From assembly GCF_900141785.1 (NCBI RefSeq), contig NZ_FQYP01000002.1:248001-312000 (forward strand): a DNA stretch of 64,000 nucleotides. The letters are read 5' to 3'. A program made the position numbers and the translations under genes. The stretch comes from Aquimarina spongiae (GTDB taxonomy: Bacteria > Bacteroidota > Bacteroidia > Flavobacteriales > Flavobacteriaceae). This document shows, in pieces, positions 1-8,229 of this stretch. The stretch's first letter is position 1; each line of letters opens with the position of its first letter. The notes below the pieces were generated by a model. That model searched no databases, had not been told where the DNA came from, and saw only the letters and a list, made by a program, of their open reading frames with translations.

Positions 1-103
1 TTACACCAATTCGAGATTACAAGTAAAACTCAATCATTTTAATGAACAAGAAATCATAGTATCCAGAGAGCGAGTAAAAGATTTTAAACTTTGGTTAGAA
101 TAA
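1..103 (+). CDS. C-terminal tail of a LytTR DNA-binding protein (partial)
   Basis: Reading from base 2, the frame is open from the window edge to a TAA at 101-103 and encodes 33 residues ending in VSRERVKDFKLWLE. The VSR element followed by a short final helix is the typical end of LytTR DNA-binding domains, which end many Bacteroidota response regulators. The next gene converges on it. Everything upstream lies outside the window, so receiver or membrane domains cannot be judged. Confidence 0.6.
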   Translation, partial: YTNSRLQVKLNHFNEQEIIVSRERVKDFKLWLE

Positions 104-116
104 AAATAGATAAACA

Positions 117-920
117 CTAATATTCCCACTGTCTTTTTTTGTTCAATTCTTCTTCGGCATCCAACTCTGCTTGAGGAATTACTTTTAGGAACGAAGGATG
201 TTGCTCGATAGCAAATTCCAGTTTACTCACGATATCATCGATAGAATCATTATCGTAATCAATCTGCAAAGGTTCTTTGATGACCATAGATTGTAAAATC
301 CCACGTTTCTTGATACGAATTCCTTTTTTGTCAAATGATCTTCGGAAACCATCAATAACTATTGGGATTACAATTGGTTTGTATTGTCTGATAATATGAG
401 CTGTACCTTTACGAATAGGCTTAAAAGGTTTTGTTGTACCCTGCGGAAAAGTAATCACCCAACCATCTTCGAGGGCTCTTTTGATATTGGTGATATCACT
501 CATTTTTACCTGTCGGTTTACATCTTTTCCTGCTTCCCTCCAGGTACGTTCTACCGTTATTGCTCCGGCATAGGCCAAAATACGAGCCAGCAATCCAGCT
601 CTCATAGTTTCTTTTGCAGCTACATAGTACAAGTTAAGCTTAGGATGCCAGAGATAGCCAATATTTTTAATAGAGTCTACTCGCCCACTCAAACTAGCGT
701 TAAAAACATGAAACATTGCCACCACATCTGCAAAATAAGTCTGATGATTAGAGACAAATAATACATTATTATCTGGAAGATCTTTGATGATCTCACTTCC
801 TTCTATTTGTAATTCGTTGAAACCGCGATAACGCCTGTGCGTCATTGATCCCATGATACGAATAAGCCACTTTTTCAAAAACAAAACATGACCAAAAGGA
901 TTTCTTTTAAATATTCCCAT
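117..920 (-). CDS. PlsC-like 1-acylglycerol-3-phosphate acyltransferase family protein
   Basis: 267 residues with the layout of the membrane-bound glycerolipid acyltransferase family, which transfers acyl chains to lysophospholipids at the inner membrane. Block I is SNHQTYFAD (H59 to D65), so five residues separate His and Asp instead of the usual four (HX4D). Block III is FPQGTTKP (about 158-165), with Gln where FPEGTR has Glu. A late VIPIVIDG segment fits block IV. No clear signal peptide; a hydrophobic N-terminus may anchor it. The next leftward gene upstream is the Nudix hydrolase, 45 bases away, so they may be co-transcribed. The family is secure; the exact substrate is not, because of the altered motifs. 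Confidence 0.82.
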   Translation of the reverse strand: MGIFKRNPFGHVLFLKKWLIRIMGSMTHRRYRGFNELQIEGSEIIKDLPDNNVLFVSNHQTYFADVVAMFHVFNASLSGRVDSIKNIGYLWHPKLNLYYVAAKETMRAGLLARILAYAGAITVERTWREAGKDVNRQVKMSDITNIKRALEDGWVITFPQGTTKPFKPIRKGTAHIIRQYKPIVIPIVIDGFRRSFDKKGIRIKKRGILQSMVIKEPLQIDYDNDSIDDIVSKLEFAIEQHPSFLKVIPQAELDAEEELNKKRQWEY

Positions 921-965
921 GCGTAGAAATCTGGTTGTATTTAGATTGGCAAAGATACAAAATCA

Positions 966-1607
966 TTATTCCATTGTAGTCTTTAAAAAGATTTTAAGCT
1001 CACTCAACATCATAGCTGTTGCTCCCCAAACTGTGTAACCGTTTAGTTTAAAGGAAGGTACCTCTATATCGTTGGCATAAGAAGTCGTTAATCTTTGTGG
1101 TACTACATTATGATCATTCAGTAATTCAGACAATGGCACCTCGATTACCTCTGCCACTTCTTCTTCTTGAGCCACAAATTCGGGTCTATGATCAGTAAAC
1201 CCCATAAAGGGATGTACCCAAAAATTTGATGGTGGGATATACACTCTTGTCAAAGTTTTAACTACCTCAATACTTTTATTAAATACACCTATTTCTTCTT
1301 CGGTTTCCCGCAAAGCGGTTTCTCTATAACTGGTATCATAGGTTTCTACTTTTCCTCCGGGTAAAGCAATCTGACCCGAGTGGACCCCTTCGTAAGTAGG
1401 TCTTAGGATCAAAACAATATGAGTTATTGCTTTTTTAGGATAAAAAAGCATCATTACGGCAGCATTCCTGGGGTTTCTTTCTTCAATTTTTAAACGGTTT
1501 AACTCCTTAGTTCGCATCTCGGGAGCCATAACAAAATGAGAAGATTCTCCCGGTACTGACATTTTCTTTATTTTTGGAATTAAATTTTTAAACGTATCAA
1601 ATGTCAT
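966..1607 (-). CDS. Nudix hydrolase, CoA pyrophosphatase (NudL/UPF0035) type
   Basis: 213 residues. It carries GVHSGQIALPGGK just before the Nudix helix and then RETEEEIGV, the core of the REUxEExGU Nudix box that binds the catalytic divalent metal. The HxGQxxxPGG element directly before the box is the signature of the CoA pyrophosphatase subfamily (known from NudL/PCD1), which cleaves CoA to phosphopantetheine and 3',5'-ADP. The spacing inside the box is one residue off the classical Nudix pattern, as is usual in that subfamily. The start at 1607 gives the expected N-terminus with an IPKIKK helix; its ATG overlaps the start region of the divergent cyclophilin gene. Confidence 0.85.
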   Translation of the reverse strand: MTFDTFKNLIPKIKKMSVPGESSHFVMAPEMRTKELNRLKIEERNPRNAAVMMLFYPKKAITHIVLILRPTYEGVHSGQIALPGGKVETYDTSYRETALRETEEEIGVFNKSIEVVKTLTRVYIPPSNFWVHPFMGFTDHRPEFVAQEEEVAEVIEVPLSELLNDHNVVPQRLTTSYANDIEVPSFKLNGYTVWGATAMMLSELKIFLKTTME

Positions 1608-2350
1608 TTACCAGATCAATTTTAGTCTTTTGCATTAGCATTTTTGTATTCTCTAATTGTGAAGATACACAATCTAAAAAAAATAAGCAGAAGGATTCTC
1701 CATCTGTCACTCAGCAAAAGGTTGAAAAAACAAACGCTGCACCTTCAAAAAAACCAGCTGTAGAAAACACTGATACCAACAAAAAGACTGAAGAAGAGCC
1801 TTTTAGACTAACCAACGAAAACCTGAGGGAATTTATGGCAGCATACGGAAAAGAAAATCCAGAAACTTTAGTACGAATATCTACGTCTTATGGAGATATT
1901 CATATCAGGTTATATAAAGAAACACCATTACACCGAGCAAATTTTATCTATTTGGTCAAACAAAAATACTTTGACGAAACTTTTTTCTACAGAGTCGCCA
2001 AAGGTTTTGTAATACAGGGAGGAAATAGTGATCGTGAGCAAATGGCAAGAAAACGTTTTGAAATTGGAGAGTACACCATCCCGCAAGAGCAGGTAAAAGG
2101 ATTAAAGCATGTACGAGGTGCAGTAGCACTATCAAAACAATGGGTTGATAATCCTTCTAATCGTTCTACTCCTTATGAATTCTTTATTGTTCTGGCCAAA
2201 CAAGGAGCCAGTCATTTGGATGGGGAACATACCATCTTTGGTAAGGTCGTAAAAGGGATGAATATCGCAGACAAAATATCAAACGTCCCCGTAGATGGTA
2301 GCGAATGGCCCAAAGAAAACATCTTCATCAAAGCCGAGGTTATTAAATAG
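1601..2350 (+). CDS. Cyclophilin-type peptidyl-prolyl cis-trans isomerase, lipoprotein
   Basis: 249 residues. The N-terminus has a hydrophobic stretch ending in a lipobox-like FSNC (Cys about 20), then a Lys/Thr/Pro-rich linker to about residue 70, so it is probably a lipid-anchored envelope protein. The rest is a cyclophilin domain: TSYGDIHIRLY, HRANFIYLV, FFYRVAKGFVIQGGN, AVALSK, FFIVLA, LDGEHTIFGKVVKGM. The RVxxGFxIQGG segment carries the catalytic Arg region. Likely role: folding of exported proteins. It starts seven bases inside the divergent Nudix gene, so its promoter must lie in that gene. It ends just before a strong terminator. Confidence 0.9.
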   Translation: MSFTRSILVFCISIFVFSNCEDTQSKKNKQKDSPSVTQQKVEKTNAAPSKKPAVENTDTNKKTEEEPFRLTNENLREFMAAYGKENPETLVRISTSYGDIHIRLYKETPLHRANFIYLVKQKYFDETFFYRVAKGFVIQGGNSDREQMARKRFEIGEYTIPQEQVKGLKHVRGAVALSKQWVDNPSNRSTPYEFFIVLAKQGASHLDGEHTIFGKVVKGMNIADKISNVPVDGSEWPKENIFIKAEVIK

Positions 2351-2365
2351 TAATTTAAATAACAA

Positions 2366-2391
2366 AAAAAGCGGACTTCGGTCCGCTTTTG
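2366..2391. terminator. Bidirectional terminator with TTCG loop
   Basis: A 10-bp stem (2367-2376 with 2381-2390) closed by a TTCG tetraloop, with A7 on the left and T4 on the right, so it can serve both strands. It separates the cyclophilin gene from the convergent small peptide gene. Confidence 0.85.
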
Positions 2392-2395
2392 TCGT

Positions 2396-2557
2396 TTAAC
2401 AAGGAGAAGCAATGGTCTCACATTGGCAGGTATTTCTTGTACCTACATAATATTTAACCCGTTCTTTATACTCTCCCATTGGATGAGCTAACCCACCTCT
2501 TAATTGTGCAATACTGTCTTTACTCAATTGTAACTTTTTGATGTTCTTTTTCTTCAT
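2396..2557 (-). CDS. GG-motif peptide precursor (class I lanthipeptide-like leader)
   Basis: A 53-residue ORF. The leader KKNIKKLQLSKDSIAQL has the K-x-L-x-L-x-K-x-[ST]-I-x-x-L pattern of Bacteroidota class I lanthipeptide-type precursors. It is followed by LRGG at about 19-22, a likely double-glycine cleavage point. The C-terminal core of about 31 residues holds three cysteines (C44, C46, C53) with nearby Thr and Ser. It has its own downstream terminator (shared, at 2366-2391). No lanthipeptide dehydratase or cyclase, radical SAM enzyme or C39 transporter lies nearby, so it is an orphan precursor whose partners must be elsewhere, or it is unmodified. The ORF and motif are seen; RiPP function is inferred. 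Confidence 0.65.
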   Translation of the reverse strand: MKKKNIKKLQLSKDSIAQLRGGLAHPMGEYKERVKYYVGTRNTCQCETIASPC

Positions 2558-2628
2558 GATATAAAAGATTTTATGATTTATATCCCTATATCAGGAAGAA
2601 GAAAAAATTGTTACCCCTTGGTGATAAA

Positions 2629-3345
2629 TTAGATTTGTTGCGTGTAATAATTGTAATCTGCAATCACCCTATCTACAAAATGTAGAGGCTTTTCTTGCGG
2701 GGTTACATCCATTATGGTACTGATCTTTTTAGACAGTTCCAAAATAACATTATGATTGGCTTCTCTCTTGGCTTCTGAGTATATTGTTTTAATTTTTCTC
2801 ATTTCAGCATCACTAAAAACAGTAACCTGAGGATAAACAGCAACATAATCGTCTGGTATATCTACCAATATGGTTTGATGAAATTGTACGTGTTGTCGTT
2901 CACTGATTACTGTAGTTCCAGCAGCCATATCTCCCAAACGTTGTCCTTTCCCATTCATCAAAATGGTAACCACTGCTACACCTCCCATCGCCAAAGAAAT
3001 ATCCAGCAAGCGAAGTAACCACCGAATCAAATAATTTGAAAATGCAGGGCGTGATCCGTCAAGTCTTGTCACTTTAATTTTCATAGTAGCCTTACCTGGT
3101 GTTTGCCCATCCCAAAACGTTTCCCAGAGCAAAAAATACAAAAACGGAGGAATACTGAGTATCAACCAAAAAGCCCATTGATCCCCCATATCTGCATCCA
3201 ACATACCAATAACAAACAATATGAGTATGTAATACGCTATGATAATCATAAAGTCAATAAAATATGCTAGTATTCGCTCTCCGATGCCAGCAGCATTTTG
3301 TTGTATGCTAACATTTTGGGCAGTTTCTATTTGAAAATTATCCAT
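2629..3345 (-). CDS. RDD family integral membrane protein
   Basis: 238 residues. The RDD domain fills the first 150 or so residues: GERILAYFIDFMIIIAYY (first helix with conserved Arg and Asp), a second helix, LLWETFWDGQTPGKATMKIKV, then IRWLLRLLD and a final helix. A soluble tail of about 90 residues follows. RDD proteins are poorly understood inner-membrane proteins sometimes tied to ion transport. It is divergent from the SpoIIM/MoxR/DUF58 operon with only 37 bases between starts, an arrangement common in Flavobacteriaceae, so the two units probably share a control region. Confidence 0.88.
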   Translation of the reverse strand: MDNFQIETAQNVSIQQNAAGIGERILAYFIDFMIIIAYYILILFVIGMLDADMGDQWAFWLILSIPPFLYFLLWETFWDGQTPGKATMKIKVTRLDGSRPAFSNYLIRWLLRLLDISLAMGGVAVVTILMNGKGQRLGDMAAGTTVISERQHVQFHQTILVDIPDDYVAVYPQVTVFSDAEMRKIKTIYSEAKREANHNVILELSKKISTIMDVTPQEKPLHFVDRVIADYNYYTQQI

Positions 3346-3382
3346 TAATTATGTTTCTTTGAACCTCTTAATCTTTTGATAC

Positions 3383-4348
3383 ATGCGCGAGGCGGCTTTT
3401 GTGAAGCAAAATAAAGATAAATGGTTAAAATTTGAAAGTGTTCTGGTTAATAATACCATCATTCCACCAGATGAACTTTCGGATCTGTATATAGAAATAA
3501 CCGATCATCTTAGTTATGCACAAACATTTTACCCCAATAGTCAAACCCTAAGTTACCTAAATGGCTTAGCCAGCAAAGCACATCAAAAAGTATATCGAAC
3601 GAAAAAAGAGAAGAAAAATAGGTTCTATACATTTTGGGTAAAAGAGTTTCCTTTAGAATTTTATAGCTATCAAAAAGAGCTGTTGATTGCCTTTTTGATT
3701 TCGGCACTATTTACCGCAATAGGCGTATATTCTTCTGCCACAGATGGGGCATTTGTCCGCTCGATTCTTGGAGATGCCTATGTAAATATGACTTTAGAAA
3801 ATATTGCAAAAGATGATCCTATGGCCGTGTATAAACAGATGGGAGAAACCAATATGTTTTTGGGCATTACCATCAATAATATTAGAGTTGCGCTCAACTG
3901 CTTTATACTGGGAGTAATGTTTGGTATAGGTACTGTGTATATGCTGATGCAAAACTTTATCATGCTCGGTGCATTTCAATACTTCTTTTATGCCAAAGGT
4001 TTATTGTGGGAAAGCGCAAGAACGATTTGGATTCATGGTACCATAGAAATCTCTGTTATTATTATTGCAGGATGTGCTGGTTTGGTAGTGGGCAAATCCA
4101 TTTTATTCCCCAAAACATATACCCGTTTGACTTCCTTTGTAAAAGGGATAAAGGCAGGATTAAAAATTGTAATAAGTACTATTCCTTTCTTTATCATTGC
4201 AGGATTTTTGGAAGGGTTCGTAACTCGACATACCGAAATGCCGGATTGGCTTGCCTTAATCATTATACTAGGCTCTTTATCACTGATCCTGTTTTATTAT
4301 GTAATTTACCCCAGACAACTATATAACAAACTAAAAAATGAACAATAA
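3383..4348 (+). CDS. SpoIIM (stage II sporulation protein M) family membrane protein
   Basis: 321 residues. A soluble N-terminus (about 1-95) begins MREAAFVKQNKDKWLKFE, typical of non-sporulating Bacteroidota members. It is followed by five or six membrane segments with the family's long conserved helices around NIRVALNCFILGVMFGIG and the HGTIEISVIIIAG segment. In this phylum the gene is not about sporulation; it is the first gene of a MoxR/DUF58 membrane-complex operon. The 3' end overlaps the next gene by 11 bases, showing tight coupling. Confidence 0.87.
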   Translation: MREAAFVKQNKDKWLKFESVLVNNTIIPPDELSDLYIEITDHLSYAQTFYPNSQTLSYLNGLASKAHQKVYRTKKEKKNRFYTFWVKEFPLEFYSYQKELLIAFLISALFTAIGVYSSATDGAFVRSILGDAYVNMTLENIAKDDPMAVYKQMGETNMFLGITINNIRVALNCFILGVMFGIGTVYMLMQNFIMLGAFQYFFYAKGLLWESARTIWIHGTIEISVIIIAGCAGLVVGKSILFPKTYTRLTSFVKGIKAGLKIVISTIPFFIIAGFLEGFVTRHTEMPDWLALIIILGSLSLILFYYVIYPRQLYNKLKNEQ

Positions 4349-5210
4349 CTACATAGAATTCAAAAAAAGAAGAGAATTAGGAGACATACTGACAGATACT
4401 TTTGGTTTTTTAAGACACAATGGAAAATCATTATTCGGGATGTTGATCAAAACCTCTGGTATTCCTTTTGTAATACTGCTATTAGCTTCCGGCTACTATA
4501 CACATGCCTCGGCCGATGTGCTGGATCCTGTAAATCTTAGTAGTGGAGGTCTTTTAGGCACTGGAAATATGTTTATTGCATTGTTTGTTATGCTAATCAC
4601 GCTATTAGTGTTTTATGGACTACTTTTTGGAACCGTTCTTCATTTTATCAAATCATATATTGAAGGAAAAGGTGTGGTAGATCAGGATGCAGTATCTCAA
4701 GGGGTAAAAAAAGATTTTGGAAGTATGATAGGACTAGGATTACTATCAGGGATCATCATATTTTTTGGCTTTATGCTATGTGTTATTCCAGGAGTCTATC
4801 TATATGTTCCGATGAGTATGGTATTTTCGCTTTTGGTTTTTAGAAACATTAGTGTTTCTGATTCGATCAATGAGAGTTTTCAACTGGTCAAAGATGAATG
4901 GTGGATTACCTTTGCTACGCTATTTGTATTGGGAATTATCATTTGGCTAATTAGTATGGTATTTTCAATCCCTGCAGTGGTTTATTCTTTAACCAAAACG
5001 TTTACCGCTGCCACAGAGAGTACAATGTCGGATCCTTCATCTATGTTTGATTGGGTGTTTATTATATTAAATACGATTTCGTCTGCCGCTCAATACATAC
5101 TATATATTATCACTGCTGTAGCCACTGCTTTTATATATTTTAATCTGAATGAAAGAAAGCATTCTACAGGAGCTTTTGAACAAATAGAATCCTTAGGAAA
5201 ATCTGAATAA
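4338..5210 (+). CDS. Multi-pass membrane protein of the SpoIIM/MoxR operon
   Basis: 290 residues with about six predicted membrane helices (near 34-50, 76-100, 125-150, 150-175, 195-220, 245-268) and a short cytosolic start. There is a weak resemblance to the membrane domain of glycerophosphodiester phosphodiesterase-like proteins (the LCVIPGVYLYVPMSM and NESFQLVK region). It starts inside the previous gene and is followed by the next gene after one base, so it is the second gene of the operon. Function unknown; it probably forms part of the same membrane assembly. Confidence 0.8.
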   Translation: MNNNYIEFKKRRELGDILTDTFGFLRHNGKSLFGMLIKTSGIPFVILLLASGYYTHASADVLDPVNLSSGGLLGTGNMFIALFVMLITLLVFYGLLFGTVLHFIKSYIEGKGVVDQDAVSQGVKKDFGSMIGLGLLSGIIIFFGFMLCVIPGVYLYVPMSMVFSLLVFRNISVSDSINESFQLVKDEWWITFATLFVLGIIIWLISMVFSIPAVVYSLTKTFTAATESTMSDPSSMFDWVFIILNTISSAAQYILYIITAVATAFIYFNLNERKHSTGAFEQIESLGKSE

Positions 5211-5211
5211 C

Positions 5212-5961
5212 TTGAAATTTTTATACTTCTTACTGTTCTTTATCCCTTTTTCTATAGCTGCCCAAGCTGTGGATAGCACTAGCGTAGTCCAAAGTCAAGA
5301 AGTCATATATGATTTGGATTCTGAAATAGAAGTCCAAAAGTTGGATCAGGATAAAATAGAATCCTACAAAAATGACAAAGCTTTTAATTATACAGAAAAG
5401 CAAGAAGTAGATAACTGGTGGACACAATTCAAAAGCTGGTTGGCTCAGGCATTTATGAAATTCATCAACTGGTTGTTTGGAACCAGTGAAGCTAATAGTT
5501 TTTGGGCAGGTTTCTTCAATATATTACCGTATCTGGTCATTATCGCAGTATTATTCTTATTAGTCTGGTTGTTTATGAAAGTAAATCCAAGAGAAATGCT
5601 TTTAGAGAATGAAGAAATCCCACAAGTTGCTTTTACAGACGAAGAAGACATTATCCATAACCAAGATATCAGAGATCTCATCAATCAAGCCATAAAACAA
5701 CAAAATTTTAGGTTGGCGATTCGTTATTATTATTTGTTAGTCCTCAAAAATCTATCTGAAGCCGAGTATATCGATTGGGAGTCCCAAAAAACGAATACAG
5801 ATTATAGTAAAGAGCTTACCGACAGTAGCCTGAGAGAACAATTTAAAGTAATTACCAAGTTATACGATTTTATTTGGTATGGAAGTTTTGAAGTCAATCA
5901 AAACACCTATCAACAGGCTGAGAAAGAGTTCTTATCCATAACCCAAAGCATTCAAAAATAG
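5212..5961 (+). CDS. DUF4129 domain protein, TTG start
   Basis: 249 residues. The start codon is TTG, one base after the previous stop, giving an N-terminal signal peptide ending near IAAQA. A periplasmic part with WWTQFKSWL and a membrane helix (about 103-120) precede the DUF4129 domain, which begins around DIRDLINQAIKQQNFRLAIRYYYLLVL and includes NTDYSKEL. DUF4129 proteins accompany transglutaminase-like or MoxR/DUF58 loci, as here. Role unknown beyond being an operon partner with one membrane pass. Confidence 0.85.
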   Translation: MKFLYFLLFFIPFSIAAQAVDSTSVVQSQEVIYDLDSEIEVQKLDQDKIESYKNDKAFNYTEKQEVDNWWTQFKSWLAQAFMKFINWLFGTSEANSFWAGFFNILPYLVIIAVLFLLVWLFMKVNPREMLLENEEIPQVAFTDEEDIIHNQDIRDLINQAIKQQNFRLAIRYYYLLVLKNLSEAEYIDWESQKTNTDYSKELTDSSLREQFKVITKLYDFIWYGSFEVNQNTYQQAEKEFLSITQSIQK

Positions 5962-5964
5962 TAG

Positions 5965-7173
5965 ATGAGTAAGAAATCCAAAATATTCATCATTGTAATT
6001 GTCGTAGCCATCGGGTTGCTTACTTTTTTGGAAGCTAATGAACCGGAACCTGTTAATTGGTTTCCTAGTTATGCCAAAACTGATAAAATTCCTTTGGGAA
6101 CTTTTGTTTCTTATAATCTGATCAAAGAAGCATTTACCGACGAAAAAGTAAAGGACATTAATCAACCACCTTACGAATTCTTAACCGATAATGACACAAT
6201 ATCGGGTACATATTTCTTTGTAAATGGAACCGTGAATTTTGATAAAGATGAGTTGAATAAAGTATTGAATTGGGTAGATAAAGGAAATACACTATTTATC
6301 TCCGCAAAAACTATAGAAGAAAAACTCTTAGACACTTTACAACTTGAGGCTGAAAATCTAATTTCGGTTAATAATATTACGACAAAGCCGTTATTAGAGC
6401 TCGTCAATAAAAATTTAAAAGTCGATCTCCCCTATTTGTACGATAGAGATATTTATAACTCGTATTTCAAAACCATCGACACTCTAAAAACTACAGTGCT
6501 GGGCATAACTGAGTTGTATAAGGATACACTACAAATACAATCTCCCAAGGTGAACTATATCCAACAACCTTTTGGAAACGGTGTTATTTTATTACATACC
6601 TTCCCGGAAGCTTTTGGAAATTACTTTATGCTTAAAGCGAAAAACTTTGAGTACACTCAAAATGCACTGACCTATATTAAGGGCAAGCCTATTCTTTGGG
6701 ACAATTATTACAAGGCAGGAAAGACTTTTTATACGTCTCCGCTGTTTTTATTACTCAGTAATCGATATCTCAAATGGGCCTATTATTTTGTACTCATTGC
6801 CGCGGTACTATTGGTCATTTTTGAAGGAAAACGAAAGCAAAGAAGTATTCCAATTATCAACCCCCTAAAAAATCAAACACTAGCCTTTACCAGGACCATA
6901 AGTGGGATGTATTTTGAAAAAGAGAAACATAAGGAAATTGCAAAAAAGCAAAATCTATTGTTTTTGGAGTACGTTCGGAACACCTTACGGGTACCAACGA
7001 ATAATATCGATGAAAAAACAATAATAGACATCGCAGCTAGAAGCAATAACACGATAGAAGACACTAAAGAATTATTTAATTCTTTCAATACGCTACACAA
7101 CACACCAAAAATAGAAAAGGAACAACTAATCCGACTTTATCAATTGATCAAAGAATTCAAAAGTCGATCATAA
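5965..7173 (+). CDS. DUF4350 domain protein
   Basis: 402 residues. An N-terminal membrane anchor (about 7-23) is followed by the DUF4350 region: PSYAKTDKIPLGTFVSYNLI, then a fold resembling a GATase-like periplasmic domain with YFFVNG, LNWVDKGNTLFISA and GNGVILLHTFPEAF. A second helix (about 270-285, YYFVLIAAVLLVIFEG) leads to a cytosolic C-terminal helical domain. It sits directly after the DUF4129 gene (three bases) and before MoxR. The two membrane segments and large outside domain suggest it senses or assembles envelope components, but this is inference. Confidence 0.85.
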   Translation: MSKKSKIFIIVIVVAIGLLTFLEANEPEPVNWFPSYAKTDKIPLGTFVSYNLIKEAFTDEKVKDINQPPYEFLTDNDTISGTYFFVNGTVNFDKDELNKVLNWVDKGNTLFISAKTIEEKLLDTLQLEAENLISVNNITTKPLLELVNKNLKVDLPYLYDRDIYNSYFKTIDTLKTTVLGITELYKDTLQIQSPKVNYIQQPFGNGVILLHTFPEAFGNYFMLKAKNFEYTQNALTYIKGKPILWDNYYKAGKTFYTSPLFLLLSNRYLKWAYYFVLIAAVLLVIFEGKRKQRSIPIINPLKNQTLAFTRTISGMYFEKEKHKEIAKKQNLLFLEYVRNTLRVPTNNIDEKTIIDIAARSNNTIEDTKELFNSFNTLHNTPKIEKEQLIRLYQLIKEFKSRS

Positions 7174-7179
7174 TAGAAA

Positions 7180-8226
7180 ATGCACATGGAAAACGAGGAA
7201 CTGCAAAATAATACTCCGCCAGAAGAAACATCATCTGGAGCACCGACAGAACAAGACCTTAACTTTGAAAATCGAATCGATTTGAGTGAGCTGCAACAGG
7301 CAGTAGAAAAGCTGAGAACCGAATTAGCGAAGGTTATCGTTGGACAACAAGATTTTATAGAATTATTGATTGTGTCTTTGTTATCCAATGGTCATGTTTT
7401 GATCGAAGGAGTTCCGGGAATTGCCAAGACCGTGACCGCAAAATTATTTGCTAAAACCTTAGAAACCGGGTTTAATCGTATTCAGTTTACTCCCGATCTC
7501 ATGCCTAGTGATGTTTTGGGAACTTCGGTTTTGAATATGAAAACAAGTGATTTCGAATTCAAAAAAGGCCCTATTTTTTCTAATATGGTGCTTATTGATG
7601 AAATCAACAGAGCGCCAGCCAAGACACAAGCTGCTTTGTTTGAGGTTATGGAAGAAAGACAAGTAACCATCGATGGTGTTCGATATCCTATGGAGCCCCC
7701 TTTTATGGTCTTAGCTACGCAAAATCCGGTTGAGCAAGAAGGTACCTATGCGTTGCCCGAAGCACAGTTAGATCGTTTCCTCTTTAAGATTAAAGTAGAT
7801 TATCCTAATCTGGAAGAAGAAATCAATATCCTTAAAACACATCATGAACGCAAAGCAACAAAACCGCTCGAACTGATTGATGCTGTTTTAACTCCAGAAA
7901 AATTATTAGAATTCAAGAATAAGACGCAAGAAGTTATTATTGAAGAAAAGATATTAGGATACATTGCGGAAATTGTCACCAAAACCAGAACCCATCCTCA
8001 TCTGTATTTAGGAGGCTCTCCTCGTGCCTCAATTGCAGTGATGAATGCTTCAAAGGCTTTTGCAGCAATCAATGGTAGAGATTTTGTGACTCCAGAAGAT
8101 ATAAAGAAGTCGTTATTCCCGGTATTGCGCCATCGTATTATTTTATCTCCAGAGCGCGAAATGGAAGGAATGAGCACAGAAGATGTTATTGAAATGATTT
8201 TACAATCTGTAGAAATCCCCCGTTAA
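7180..8226 (+). CDS. MoxR family AAA+ ATPase
   Basis: 348 residues. Walker A GVPGIAKT (77-84), Walker B region VLIDEINRAP, sensor 1 in LATQNPVEQEGTY, the PEAQLDRF element and an arginine-rich C-terminal lid (GGSPRASIAV). This is the full MoxR/RavA-type AAA+ layout, a chaperone-like ATPase that works with VWA or DUF58 proteins. An in-frame ATG at 7186 could be the true start; both lie a few bases after the DUF4350 stop. The DUF58 gene follows three bases after the stop. Confidence 0.93.
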   Translation: MHMENEELQNNTPPEETSSGAPTEQDLNFENRIDLSELQQAVEKLRTELAKVIVGQQDFIELLIVSLLSNGHVLIEGVPGIAKTVTAKLFAKTLETGFNRIQFTPDLMPSDVLGTSVLNMKTSDFEFKKGPIFSNMVLIDEINRAPAKTQAALFEVMEERQVTIDGVRYPMEPPFMVLATQNPVEQEGTYALPEAQLDRFLFKIKVDYPNLEEEINILKTHHERKATKPLELIDAVLTPEKLLEFKNKTQEVIIEEKILGYIAEIVTKTRTHPHLYLGGSPRASIAVMNASKAFAAINGRDFVTPEDIKKSLFPVLRHRIILSPEREMEGMSTEDVIEMILQSVEIPR

Positions 8227-8229
8227 GTA

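Noticed and set aside
384-761. 125-codon frame opposite the acyltransferase gene
   Set aside because: It lies wholly inside a recognised gene in the opposite strand, has no family match or start context, and codon shadowing explains it.
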